Shown here: positions 7,240 through 14,699 of the stretch, piece after piece | Position numbering within the stretch: position 1 is the stretch's first letter | How the letters are laid out: every line of letters starts with the position of its first letter | NCBI GenBank assembly: GCA_035310015.1 | Contig: DATGEO010000116.1 | Coordinates: 1-21,527 of the forward strand | Direction of reading: 5' to 3' | From: DATGEO01 sp035310015 | GTDB lineage: Bacteria > Chloroflexota > Dormibacteria > Dormibacterales > Dormibacteraceae | Length of the DNA stretch: 21,527 nt | Notes under the pieces: model-generated | The model's input: only the letters and a program-made list of their open reading frames with translations | The model's database searches: none | Told to the model about the DNA's origin: nothing | Made by a program: the position numbers and the translations under genes

Positions 7240-8970
7240 TCAGTCGATCTTCGGGCCGAACTGCGGCTCCGCGCGCACGAGCGAGTCGATGTAGCGGAAG
7301 CGGTCGTAGCGGCGCTGCAGCAGCTCTTCGGTCGGCAGCACTAGCAGGGGCTGCAGGTTGCGCTGCAGCGCCTCGTCGAGAGCGCGTGCAGCACCGTCAT
7401 AGTCGGCTCGCGCGCTGCCCTTGGGCTCGGGGATCACCTCTTCGACCACACCCATCGCATGGATCTCGCGCGAGGTGATCTGCAGCTGCTCAGCCGCTTC
7501 GACCTTGCGCGTGTTGTCGCGCCAGACGATGGAGGCGGCGGCCTCCGGCGACGCGACGGAGTAGATCGAGTTCTCGAGCATCAGCACACGGTCGGCGACG
7601 CCCATCCCGAGCGCACCGCCGCTACCGCCTTCACCGATGACCGCGGCGAGGATGGGGACGGGGATGCGAAACCACTCCATGATCGCGATCGCGATCGCCG
7701 ACGCGATGCCGCGCTCCTCGGCGCCGGCGCCTGGGTACGCCCCCGGCGTGTCGATGAGCGAGACGATCGGAAAGCCGAACTTGGCGGCGTGCTTCGCGAG
7801 GCGGATGGCCTTGCGGTAGCCCTCCGGGTGCATCATTCCCCAGTTCCGCGCGACGCGCTCCTTGAGCGTGCGGCCCTTCTGATGACCGATGAACATGGTC
7901 GTGCGCCCGTGCCAGCTGCCGGCGCCGCCGACGATCGCCGGGTCGTCCGCCGAGAGCCGGTCGCCGTGCAGCTCGACGAAGTCGGGCGCCAGGCGCCGGA
8001 TGTAGTCGAGCGCGTACGGCCGCTCGGGGTGCCGGGCGAGCTCCACGATCTCCCAGACGCTCACAGGGGTCCCCGACCGGGGTCCCCGCGAAATCGAAGA
8101 TTTCGTGGGGTGGGAATAATCGCCAGATTTTGGGGTGGGGACGCTCGAGTACAGCTCCAGCAGATGCGCGAGCAGCGGGCGCAGCTCGGTCCGCGGGACG
8201 ACCATGTCCACCTGTCCATGCGCGAGCTGGAAGTCCGCGCTCTGGAAGCCTGGCGGCAGGTCGGCGTAGGTGGCCTGCTTGATCACCCGCGGCCCGGTGA
8301 AGCCGATCGCAGCGTTGGGCTCCGCGATGTTGATGTCCGCGAGCAGCGCGAGCGAGGCGGCCGTGCCGCCGAACGTCGGGTCGGTGAGCACGGAGAAGAA
8401 CGGCACGCCGGCGGCGTGCAGCGCGCCCACCGCGGCGTTCACCTTCGCCATCTGCATGAGCGCGAGCACGCCTTCCTGCATGCGAGCGCCGCCCGACGCG
8501 GTGACGAGCACGTAAGGCGTGTGCGTGGAGGCCGCCTGCTCCATCCCGCGCGCGAGCCGCTCGCCCGCGACGATCGAAAGCGTTCCGCCGACGAAGCCGA
8601 AGTCAAAGGCCGCGAGCCAGATCGCGCGGCCGTCGAGCGTGCAGGTTCCCGTGCGCACCGACTCGTTGAGACCTTCGGCCAGGAGCTCGTCGACCACGGC
8701 CTCATAGCGCTTCGGCACGATCCATTTCAGAAGGTCGTGCGAGCGGACGTCGGCCCAGCGCTCTTGGAATGTGCCTTCGTCGGCGACGATCGGGATCCAC
8801 ACGTCGGCGCCCAGCCGGAAGTGATGGCCACAGTCGCAGACGTAGTTCTGCGCGCGCATCTTCTCGCGCTCGAGCGCGATGCCGCAGCCGGGACAGTTGG
8901 TAGGCAGCAGGATGAGCGGCAGCTCGCCGCCCGCAATCGCCACTCCGTGCTCGCGCTCGACGATGCTCAT
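7240..8970 (-). CDS. accDA: Fused acetyl-CoA carboxylase carboxyltransferase, beta (AccD) + alpha (AccA)
   Basis: A 576-residue fusion that transfers carboxyl from carboxybiotin to acetyl-CoA, making malonyl-CoA for the neighbouring fab enzymes. Residues 1-276 are AccD: a zinc ribbon (Cys26, Cys29, Cys45, Cys47) and the crotonase-like core with TASGGARMQEG and DPTFGGTAAS. Residues about 303-576 are AccA: LARHPERPYALDYI, LHGDR, IDTPGAYPGAGAEERG and GEGGSGGALGMG. Two oddities are visible. The second zinc knuckle reads C-x-C (VCDCGHH) where the family usually has C-x2-C. The linker (residues 277-302) is encoded by a repeat-rich block described separately. Many bacteria have two genes here; fusions are known in some lineages. 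The ATG lies 4 nt after the fabG stop. The biotin carboxylase and carrier subunits are not in the window. Confidence 0.95.
   Translation of the reverse strand: MSIVEREHGVAIAGGELPLILLPTNCPGCGIALEREKMRAQNYVCDCGHHFRLGADVWIPIVADEGTFQERWADVRSHDLLKWIVPKRYEAVVDELLAEGLNESVRTGTCTLDGRAIWLAAFDFGFVGGTLSIVAGERLARGMEQAASTHTPYVLVTASGGARMQEGVLALMQMAKVNAAVGALHAAGVPFFSVLTDPTFGGTAASLALLADINIAEPNAAIGFTGPRVIKQATYADLPPGFQSADFQLAHGQVDMVVPRTELRPLLAHLLELYSSVPTPKSGDYSHPTKSSISRGPRSGTPVSVWEIVELARHPERPYALDYIRRLAPDFVELHGDRLSADDPAIVGGAGSWHGRTTMFIGHQKGRTLKERVARNWGMMHPEGYRKAIRLAKHAAKFGFPIVSLIDTPGAYPGAGAEERGIASAIAIAIMEWFRIPVPILAAVIGEGGSGGALGMGVADRVLMLENSIYSVASPEAAASIVWRDNTRKVEAAEQLQITSREIHAMGVVEEVIPEPKGSARADYDGAARALDEALQRNLQPLLVLPTEELLQRRYDRFRYIDSLVRAEPQFGPKID
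8066..8141. repeat. Repeat-rich block with hairpin inside the accD-accA linker
   Basis: A compact repeat cluster inside the coding sequence. GGGGTCCCC occurs twice (8066-8074, 8079-8087) separated by GACC. It is followed by a 12-bp stem with one G.T pair and a 3-nt loop (8084-8095 with 8099-8110; inner arms CGAAATC/GATTTCG). AGATTT with TGGGGTGGG follows at 8098-8114 and again at 8125-8139. Composition is locally different from the flanks (runs of A/T among G/C tracts). It is read in frame and supplies about 26 residues rich in Pro, Ser, Gly and Thr. It resembles a dispersed intergenic repeat that has become a protein linker; the dispersed nature is inference. Confidence 0.7.
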
Positions 8971-8974
8971 GAGG

Positions 8975-9703
8975 CTAGAGGCTCAGACCCCCGTCCACCG
9001 CGAGCACCTGGCCGGTGATGAAGCCTGCGCTCTCGGAGCAGAGGAAGGCGACCGCCGCGGCGACGTCCTCGGCCTTGCCCTCACGCTTGATGGGCGTGAG
9101 CTTCACGAGCTCGCCCACCATCTCATCGGTCAGCGAACCGGTCGTGAGCTCGGTGCGCACGTAGCCGGGCGCGACGGCGTTGCACGTGATGTTGCGGGAG
9201 CCGTATTCGCGCGCCACGGATTTCGTGAAACCGATGAGGCCCGCCTTCGCCGCCGCGTAGTTGGACTGGCCGGCGTTGCCGGTGAGGCCGACGATGGACG
9301 AGATGTTCACGATGCGGCCCCAGCGCGCGCGCATCATCCCCGACATGATGGCCGCGCGTGTCGTCGCGAACGCGGACATGAGGTCGGTGCGGATGAGGTC
9401 TTCCCAATCGCCGGGTGACATCTGGATGAGCAGCTTGTCGCGCACCGCGCCGGCGTTGTTGACGAGCACGTCGACGCGGCCGATGGCCTTGATCATCGCC
9501 TCGACCTGCGCCGGGTCGCCGACGTCGGCCTGGTGCGCGGTCGCGCCGGGCAGAGACGCGGCGGTCTCCTCCGCCGCCGCCGCATCAGAGCGGTAGTTCA
9601 CCACCACCTTCGCGCCCTTCTCGGCCAGGGCATGGCTGATGGCGCGTCCGATGCCCTTGCCGCCGCCGGTCACCAGCGCTGTCTTGCCCTCGAGATCCCC
9701 CAT
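8975..9703 (-). CDS. fabG: 3-oxoacyl-[ACP] reductase
   Basis: A 242-residue short-chain dehydrogenase that reduces 3-oxoacyl-ACP with NADPH, the first reduction of each elongation round. The cofactor motif is TGGGKGIG (residues 12-19), with NNAG at 82-85. The catalytic residues are Ser136 in NISSIVG, Tyr149 and Lys153 in SNYAAAKAG. The C-terminus FITGQVLAVDGGLSL is the standard SDR ending. The location between fabD and accDA makes the fatty-acid role much more likely than another SDR function. Gaps are 7 nt to fabD and 4 nt to accDA. Confidence 0.95.
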   Translation of the reverse strand: MGDLEGKTALVTGGGKGIGRAISHALAEKGAKVVVNYRSDAAAAEETAASLPGATAHQADVGDPAQVEAMIKAIGRVDVLVNNAGAVRDKLLIQMSPGDWEDLIRTDLMSAFATTRAAIMSGMMRARWGRIVNISSIVGLTGNAGQSNYAAAKAGLIGFTKSVAREYGSRNITCNAVAPGYVRTELTTGSLTDEMVGELVKLTPIKREGKAEDVAAAVAFLCSESAGFITGQVLAVDGGLSL

Positions 9704-9710
9704 CTACGCC

Positions 9711-10658
9711 CTACGCCGTGGCCGTGTCCGCGAACTCGACGAACAGCTCGTCCGCGTTCCAGGTGTCGACGCCGGGGATGTGCTTGGCCGCGAGGCTCGC
9801 GAGCACCCGGCCCGGGCCGAGCTCGACGACGGTCCTGACCTCCATCGTCTTCATCGAGACCATCGTCCGCGCCCAGTCGACCTGGCGCAGCATCTGCTGC
9901 CGCAGCTCCTCCCGCAGGGCGGCGACGGTCCGCATCGCCTCGCCCGTGGCGTTGGCGAGCACGGGGAACGCCGGCGCCTTGAACGGCAGGCGGTCGACGG
10001 CCTTCCGGAACGCCGCGGCCGCGGTCTCCATGAGCGGCGTGTGCGCCGGCAGCGGGATCGTGAGGATGAGCGCGCGGCGCGCGCCGGCTTCGAGCGCCAG
10101 GCGCTCGGCCTCCTGCACCGCGGGCATCTGGCCCGAGAGGACGAACTGCACGTCGGCGTTGCGGTTGGCGATCCAAAGCTTGCCCTTCTGCGCGGCCTGC
10201 TCGCGAATCGCCTCGACCCTGGTCTCGTCCAGGCCGACGATGGCGATCATCCCTCCCGCGTGCTCGTCCGCGGCCCGAGCCATGATCCGCCCGCGCTCTT
10301 TGACCAGCAGCAGCGCGGTCTCCCACGAGATCGAGCCGGCGGCCGCGAGCGCCGCGATCTCGCCGAGGCTGTGGCCCGCGGTGACGCGAACGTTCTCGAA
10401 ACCGTAGCTCTCGCGCCAGACCTCGTACGCCGCCCAGGACACGGTCATCACGCACGGCTGGATGACCTCCGTGCGGTTGAGCTCCTCGATCGGCCCCTCG
10501 AAGCAGAGGCGCCGCACCGGCATGTCGAGAACCTCCTCAGCGCGCTCGAACGCGCGCCGCGCCGCCGGATAGCGGTCGTACAGGCTCTTGCCCATGCCGG
10601 GCTTCTGCACGCCCTGTCCCGGAAAGAGCAGCGCGATCGGTCCCGTCAGCTTGATCAC
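9711..10658 (-). CDS. fabD: Malonyl-CoA:ACP transacylase
   Basis: A protein of about 315 residues that moves malonyl from CoA to the acyl carrier protein. LLFPGQGVQKPGMG is the oxyanion-hole start of the family, AGHSLGEIAAL holds the nucleophile (Ser97 by the start used here), KERGRIM gives the malonate-binding arginine, and PLPAHTPLM the catalytic histidine. I chose GTG at 10658 because GGAG lies 6 nt upstream. A TTG at 10670 in the same frame would add four residues. It lies 21 nt after the fabH stop and 7 nt before fabG. Confidence 0.94.
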   Translation of the reverse strand: MIKLTGPIALLFPGQGVQKPGMGKSLYDRYPAARRAFERAEEVLDMPVRRLCFEGPIEELNRTEVIQPCVMTVSWAAYEVWRESYGFENVRVTAGHSLGEIAALAAAGSISWETALLLVKERGRIMARAADEHAGGMIAIVGLDETRVEAIREQAAQKGKLWIANRNADVQFVLSGQMPAVQEAERLALEAGARRALILTIPLPAHTPLMETAAAAFRKAVDRLPFKAPAFPVLANATGEAMRTVAALREELRQQMLRQVDWARTMVSMKTMEVRTVVELGPGRVLASLAAKHIPGVDTWNADELFVEFADTATA

Positions 10659-10679
10659 CGGGTGCTCCAAGTCATCTGT

Positions 10680-11717
10680 CTATTCCCACTTCAGGAGCGT
10701 GGCGCCCCAGGTAAGGCCTGATCCGAAGCCCGCGAGCAGGATGTTGTCGCCGCTCCTGACGCGGCCGTCGCGCACGGCCTCCTCGAGCGCGAGCGGAATC
10801 GACGCGCTCGACGTGTTTCCGTACTTGTCGATGTTGATCGCGACCCGCTCGATCGGCAGCCCGATGCGCCGCGCCGCGGCGTCGATGATGCGGTAGTTCG
10901 CCTGGTGCGGAACCCACAGGTCGATCTCGTCCATCGAGATCCCCGCCTTCTCCGCAACCGCGTGAGCCTGGCGGATGAAGATGTCGACCGCGAACTTGAA
11001 GACGTCCGGGCCCTTCATGTCGATGATCGGGCTCGGATCCTTGGCCACGTAGGCACCGAACTGCACGTTGCCGCAGGTGACCTGGTCGTAGCCGCGGCCG
11101 TCACTGCCGAGGCACCACGCCTGGAAGCCCGCGCCTTTGCTTGCTGGCTTCAGCACGGCCGCGCCGGCGCCGTCACCGAAGATGACCGCGGTGCCGCGGT
11201 TCTCGTAGTCGAGCATGCGCGAGAGGACTTCCGCGCCGATGACCAGCACGGTGTCGGCGCGCTCGCTGGCGATGTAGGAGTCGCCGATCGAAAGTCCATA
11301 TATGAAGCTGGTGCACGCGGCCAGCGTGTCCCACGCCACCGCGCCCGGCGCGTTGAGCTCGTCCTGGATGCGGCAGGCGATGGAGGGGAACGGACCGTCG
11401 GGCGACGACGTTCCGACCAGGATCATGTCCAGGTCGCTGGCGGTGATGCCCGCCGCGTCCAGCGCCGAGCGTGCGGCTCTAGTCGCGAGCTCCAGCGTCG
11501 TGGTGCCCGGCTCGGCGAAGTGCCGCGTGCGGATGCCCGTGCGCTCGGTGATCCACTTGTCCGACGTGTCCATGACCTTCTCGAGGTCGAAATTGGTCAC
11601 GACCTTCTCCGGCGCGTAGACACCCAAGCCGGCGATTGCGCTCGGCCTGCCCTTCGCCTTGAAGGACCGGAGCGCGACGGCGTCGGAGCGCGGGCGGTAA
11701 GCGGTGGTGATGGCCAT
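10680..11717 (-). CDS. fabH: 3-oxoacyl-[ACP] synthase III (initiating condensing enzyme)
   Basis: A 345-residue enzyme that condenses an acyl-CoA starter with malonyl-ACP. The catalytic triad is visible: Cys135 in TLAACTSFIYGL, His271 in VPHQANYRI and Asn301 in YGNTSSASIP. The residues after the catalytic Cys are Thr-Ser, whereas many FabH have Ala-Gly or Ser-Gly; the effect on starter choice is unknown. About 25 extra N-terminal residues precede the usual first strand (SAIAGLGVYAPEKVV), so a later start is possible, but the ATG at 11717 sits only 4 nt after acpP, which favours it. Confidence 0.95.
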   Translation of the reverse strand: MAITTAYRPRSDAVALRSFKAKGRPSAIAGLGVYAPEKVVTNFDLEKVMDTSDKWITERTGIRTRHFAEPGTTTLELATRAARSALDAAGITASDLDMILVGTSSPDGPFPSIACRIQDELNAPGAVAWDTLAACTSFIYGLSIGDSYIASERADTVLVIGAEVLSRMLDYENRGTAVIFGDGAGAAVLKPASKGAGFQAWCLGSDGRGYDQVTCGNVQFGAYVAKDPSPIIDMKGPDVFKFAVDIFIRQAHAVAEKAGISMDEIDLWVPHQANYRIIDAAARRIGLPIERVAINIDKYGNTSSASIPLALEEAVRDGRVRSGDNILLAGFGSGLTWGATLLKWE

Positions 11718-11721
11718 GGGT

Positions 11722-11979
11722 CTAGGCCTCCAGCCTTTCTGCCGACTTCTCCTCCAGGTACTTCCAGAGGTCGGATATGACCTTCATCTTCTCGAGCTCC
11801 TCTTCGGGCAGCTCGACGTCGTACTTGTCCTCGACCGCGGCGATCAGCTCGACGAGGTCGAGCGAGTCGGCCGCGAGGTCGCGCGCGAAGCTCTTGTCCA
11901 TCTGCACCTGGTCGGGGTCGACGCCGAGGATCTCGGCCGCGAGCTCCTGCAGGTCTTTGAAGTCGAGTTGGGTGGCCAT
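11722..11979 (-). CDS. acpP: Acyl carrier protein
   Basis: An 85-residue acidic carrier on which fatty acids are built. The phosphopantetheine attachment serine is Ser39 in AADSLDLVELI (usually GADSLD). The helix III region VELPEEELEKMKVISDLWKYLEEK follows (quoted in part). The length is slightly above the usual 75-80 because of a short C-terminal extension. It has one of the clearest ribosome binding sites of the run (GGAG, 9 nt upstream), in keeping with the high ACP dose cells need. It lies between fabF (18 nt) and fabH (4 nt). Confidence 0.96.
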   Translation of the reverse strand: MATQLDFKDLQELAAEILGVDPDQVQMDKSFARDLAADSLDLVELIAAVEDKYDVELPEEELEKMKVISDLWKYLEEKSAERLEA

Positions 11980-11988
11980 TTTCTTTTT

Positions 11989-11992
11989 CTCC
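11989..11992 (-). promoter_or_regulatory. Ribosome binding site of acpP
   Basis: On the minus strand GGAG is followed by a 9-nt purine-rich, mostly A spacer and then the ATG at 11979. This A-rich spacer is exceptional in this GC-rich window and probably keeps the start region unstructured for strong translation. Confidence 0.6.
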
Positions 11993-11997
11993 AGTCT

Positions 11998-13257
11998 TTA
12001 GTTGGCCTCGGGGGCCGTGATCACGAGGGTCGCGTTGTGGCCGCCGAAACCGAAGGAGTTCGACAGCGCAACTTTTACGTTCGCCTTGCGCGCCTTGTTG
12101 GGTACGTAGTCGAGGTCGCATTCCGGGTCGGGGTCGTCGAGGTTGATCGTCGGCGGCAGCAGCCCGCGGTTGATCGCGAGGATGCAGGCCGCGGCCTCGA
12201 TCGCGCCCGCCGCGCCGAGCAGGTGCCCGTGCACCGACTTGGTCGAGCTGACCGCGAGCTGGTACGCGTGGTCGCCGAACACGGCCTTGATCGCCTTCGT
12301 CTCCGCGACGTCGCCGAGCTTCGTCGACGTGCCGTGGGCGTTGATGTAGTCGACCTTATCCGCCGGTATGCCGCTCTTCTCGATCGCGCGGTTCATCGCG
12401 CGGATGGCGCCCTTCCCTTCGGGGTGGGGCGCGGTGAAGTGGTACATGTCGGCGCTCGCGCCATAGCCCGCGATCTCGGCGAGGATCCTGGCGCCGCGCT
12501 TCTTCGCGTGCTCCATCTCCTCGAGCACGAGCATCACGGAGCCCTCGCCCATCACGAAGCCGTCGCGGCCGAGGTCGAACGGACGGCAGGCCTTCTCCGG
12601 CTCGTCGTTGCGCTCGCTCGTGGCCTTGATCTGGCAGAACGCTCCCATGGTCAGCGGAGTGATCGTCGCCTCCGAGCCGCCGGCCAGCATCGCCGTGGCG
12701 TCGCCGCGCTTGATGATCTCCGCGGCCTCGCCGACGCCGTGTGAGCCAGACGCGCACGCGCTGACGATCGCGTAGTTCGGACCGCCGGCATGAGTGTGGA
12801 TGGCGACGATGCCTGCCGCCATGTCCGCGATCATCATCGGCACGGTGAAGGGGCTGATGCGCTTGGGGCCGCGCTCCATCAGCTGGGTGTGGCTCTTCTC
12901 GATCTCCTCCATCCCGCCGATGCCCGAGCTGACGATGACGCCGACGTCGTCGGGGTCCATCTGGGCGGGGTCCAGGTTCGCGTCGGCGAGAGCCTGCTTG
13001 GAGGCGGCGAGCGCGAACTGGCAGTAGCGCCCGATGTGGCGGGCGGTCTTGCGATCCATCCAGTCCTCGGGGTTGAAGCCCTTGACCTCGGCCGCGATCT
13101 TGGTGTCGAAGCCGTCGGTGTCGAAATGCGTGATCCGGTTGACGCCGGAGACGCCCTCGACCAGGTTCGACCAGACGGTTTCGACGTCATTGCCGATCGG
13201 GGTGACGAAGCCCATGCCGGTGACGGCGACACGGCGGCCGTTGGAGTGTGAGTTCAT
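11998..13257 (-). CDS. fabF: 3-oxoacyl-[ACP] synthase II (elongating condensing enzyme)
   Basis: A 419-residue KAS II enzyme that condenses acyl-ACP with malonyl-ACP. The Cys-His-His active site is present: Cys168 in VSACASGSHG, His308 in NAHGTSTKLGD and His345 in KSVHGHLLGAAG, with Lys340. The terminal SNSFGFGGHNATLV is the gating/GFGG loop of the family. I chose the ATG at 13257; a TTG nine bases earlier is in frame but less likely. The sequence GGAAG lies just upstream. It is the first fab gene of the run, 104 bp after the PucR-type regulator gene. Confidence 0.95.
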   Translation of the reverse strand: MNSHSNGRRVAVTGMGFVTPIGNDVETVWSNLVEGVSGVNRITHFDTDGFDTKIAAEVKGFNPEDWMDRKTARHIGRYCQFALAASKQALADANLDPAQMDPDDVGVIVSSGIGGMEEIEKSHTQLMERGPKRISPFTVPMMIADMAAGIVAIHTHAGGPNYAIVSACASGSHGVGEAAEIIKRGDATAMLAGGSEATITPLTMGAFCQIKATSERNDEPEKACRPFDLGRDGFVMGEGSVMLVLEEMEHAKKRGARILAEIAGYGASADMYHFTAPHPEGKGAIRAMNRAIEKSGIPADKVDYINAHGTSTKLGDVAETKAIKAVFGDHAYQLAVSSTKSVHGHLLGAAGAIEAAACILAINRGLLPPTINLDDPDPECDLDYVPNKARKANVKVALSNSFGFGGHNATLVITAPEAN

Positions 13258-13286
13258 TGCTTCCAAGACTACGGACCTAAAGGCCT

Positions 13287-13305
13287 ACCTGCATCTATGG
13301 CAGGT
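13287..13305. promoter_or_regulatory. Small palindrome upstream of fabF
   Basis: ACCTGC and GCAGGT flank a 7-nt centre (6-bp perfect arms), 30-48 bp before the fabF start. It could be an operator or a leader-RNA hairpin. On the minus strand its centre overlaps a weak -10-like CATAGA (13294-13299) that lies 18 nt from TTGCGG (13318-13323). The promoter reading is only tentative. Confidence 0.35.
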
Positions 13306-13327
13306 GGGAAAAGGACCCCGCAATTTT

Positions 13328-13340
13328 GGACACGGTGTCC
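13328..13340. promoter_or_regulatory. Palindrome GGACACGGTGTCC between regulator gene and fabF
   Basis: A perfect inverted repeat with 6-bp arms and a single central base, set in locally AT-rich sequence (TTTT on both sides) within the 104-bp gap before fabF. Its place, just upstream of the tentative -35 and directly downstream of a PucR-type regulator gene, fits an operator. The binding protein is inference. Confidence 0.45.
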
Positions 13341-13361
13341 CATTTTGTTATGCGGATTTTT

Positions 13362-14663
13362 TCAGAGGAGCTTGCGCAGGTCGAGCGCCAGCTGGAGCCG
13401 CAGCCGGTTGGCCGGGACGTCGAGGTCGACGCCGAGCAGCTCCTTCACGCGCTCCAGCCGGTACAGCACGGTGTGGCGGTGGAGGTCCAGTGCGGTGGCG
13501 GCGTCCTTGACCGCCCCCGTCGCGAGGTAGGCCTCGAGCGTCTCGGTGAGCTGCGCGCGGTTGCGGGTCTTGGGGTCCAGCAGCGGGCCCAGGCTGTCGC
13601 GGACGAAGCGGTCGGCCAGCAGCGAGCTCTGGGCCAGGACCAGGTACGGGATCACCTCGTCGTGGCTGTGCACGATCGCCTCCGGCCGCAGCTTGCGGCC
13701 GGCCTCGATGGCCTGCTGGGCCTCGAGGTACGACCGCGACACCCCGCGCAGCCCGGCGTGGAACCCGCCGATGCCGGCCCGCACGTGAGCGCGAGCGGCG
13801 CCCGAGCGAGCGACCGCCTCGGCGTTCAGGCTCATCACGAAATCCCGCGCGGCGTCGGCGGCCGAGCCCGATTCGGCCGGCCACAGGATGACGAGCGTGG
13901 TCGGGTCGGTGGTGTGCGAGATCGCGCCCCGCGGCAGCTCCAGCGAGTTGACGACCTCCGCCAGCGAGTCGCCTCCGCGTGCCCCTTCGCGGTGGCCGAC
14001 GATCAGAGTGCACACCACCGCCACGTAGCCGCTGGTGGCGATGGGCATGTTGAGCGTCAGGGCCTGCTTCTGCAGCTCGAGCTCGGAATCGAAGTTGTCG
14101 GTGATCACGGCGTGGAAAAGCCGGGCCCGCGCGCGCGTGCCGCGCTGCATGTGCTGCTCGCGCGCGTGCAGGTACGTCTTCGTCACCTCCGCCGCCACCT
14201 GGTCGAGCGCGGCGAACACGTAGTTGGCCGTGATCATCAGCGCTTCGGGCGTGACCTCGGGATGGCCGCGCCAGGCGCGCAGGATCGCGTCCCACGCGAC
14301 GCGGGCGGCGATGCGGTAGGCCGACAGGATCGGTTCGACCGACGCGCTGCTTCGCGCCTGCAGGATGCCAAGCTGGGCCACGCGACGAAGCTCTTCGGGA
14401 GCGGCCGGCCTCGCCTCGCGCGCGGTGGCCAGGAACAGGTCGAGGCCCGCCTCGCACGCCTTGGCGATGGCCTCGCGCTGCGGCGGCAGACCGGTCGAGG
14501 CGTCCCAACGCACGACGCTGACGACCGCGCGCGCCATGTGCCGCGCCAGCCCGGCGCGCCTGCGCTCGAGCTCGGCCACCAGTGAATCGGGCAGCCTGGG
14601 CACGTTCGAGCGCACGGGCGGGGTTCGGACCGAGCTTTTGGACGTTGCGGCCAGCCTGGCCAT
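13362..14663 (-). CDS. PucR/CdaR-type transcriptional regulator (FasR-like by position)
   Basis: A 433-residue DNA-binding protein. The last 60 residues (LEAYLATGAVKDAATALDLH, then RHTVLYRLERVKELLGVDLD) are the PucR C-terminal winged helix (HTH_30). The middle part (about 190-330) fits the degenerate GGDEF-like CdaR region, and the N-terminal 180 residues are helical and Arg/Ala rich, probably the sensing part. In Streptomyces coelicolor, FasR, a regulator of this type, is encoded next to and activates fabD-fabH-acpP-fabF. This gene occupies the matching place before fabF, so the same role is a reasonable inference. The ATG at 14663 has only a weak Shine-Dalgarno. There is no T-tract terminator after the stop, so read-through into fabF is possible. 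Confidence 0.85.
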   Translation of the reverse strand: MARLAATSKSSVRTPPVRSNVPRLPDSLVAELERRRAGLARHMARAVVSVVRWDASTGLPPQREAIAKACEAGLDLFLATAREARPAAPEELRRVAQLGILQARSSASVEPILSAYRIAARVAWDAILRAWRGHPEVTPEALMITANYVFAALDQVAAEVTKTYLHAREQHMQRGTRARARLFHAVITDNFDSELELQKQALTLNMPIATSGYVAVVCTLIVGHREGARGGDSLAEVVNSLELPRGAISHTTDPTTLVILWPAESGSAADAARDFVMSLNAEAVARSGAARAHVRAGIGGFHAGLRGVSRSYLEAQQAIEAGRKLRPEAIVHSHDEVIPYLVLAQSSLLADRFVRDSLGPLLDPKTRNRAQLTETLEAYLATGAVKDAATALDLHRHTVLYRLERVKELLGVDLDVPANRLRLQLALDLRKLL

Positions 14664-14699
14664 GCCCTGACTATAGGCCGGCTGCGGGGAGTTAGGACG

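Noticed and set aside
8066..8141. CRISPR-like or insertion sequence remnant
   Set aside because: Repeats are too short and contiguous, there are no spacers, no transposase remnant and no target-site duplication visible.
7459..9018. Long open frame (519 codons) on the plus strand opposite accDA
   Set aside because: It is antisense to a clear AccD-AccA fusion; its product is Arg/Asp/His rich with no recognisable motif, as expected from a shadow frame in high-GC DNA. Similar long shadows oppose pucR (13326-14585), fabF (11704-12744) and the helicase gene (19598-20968).
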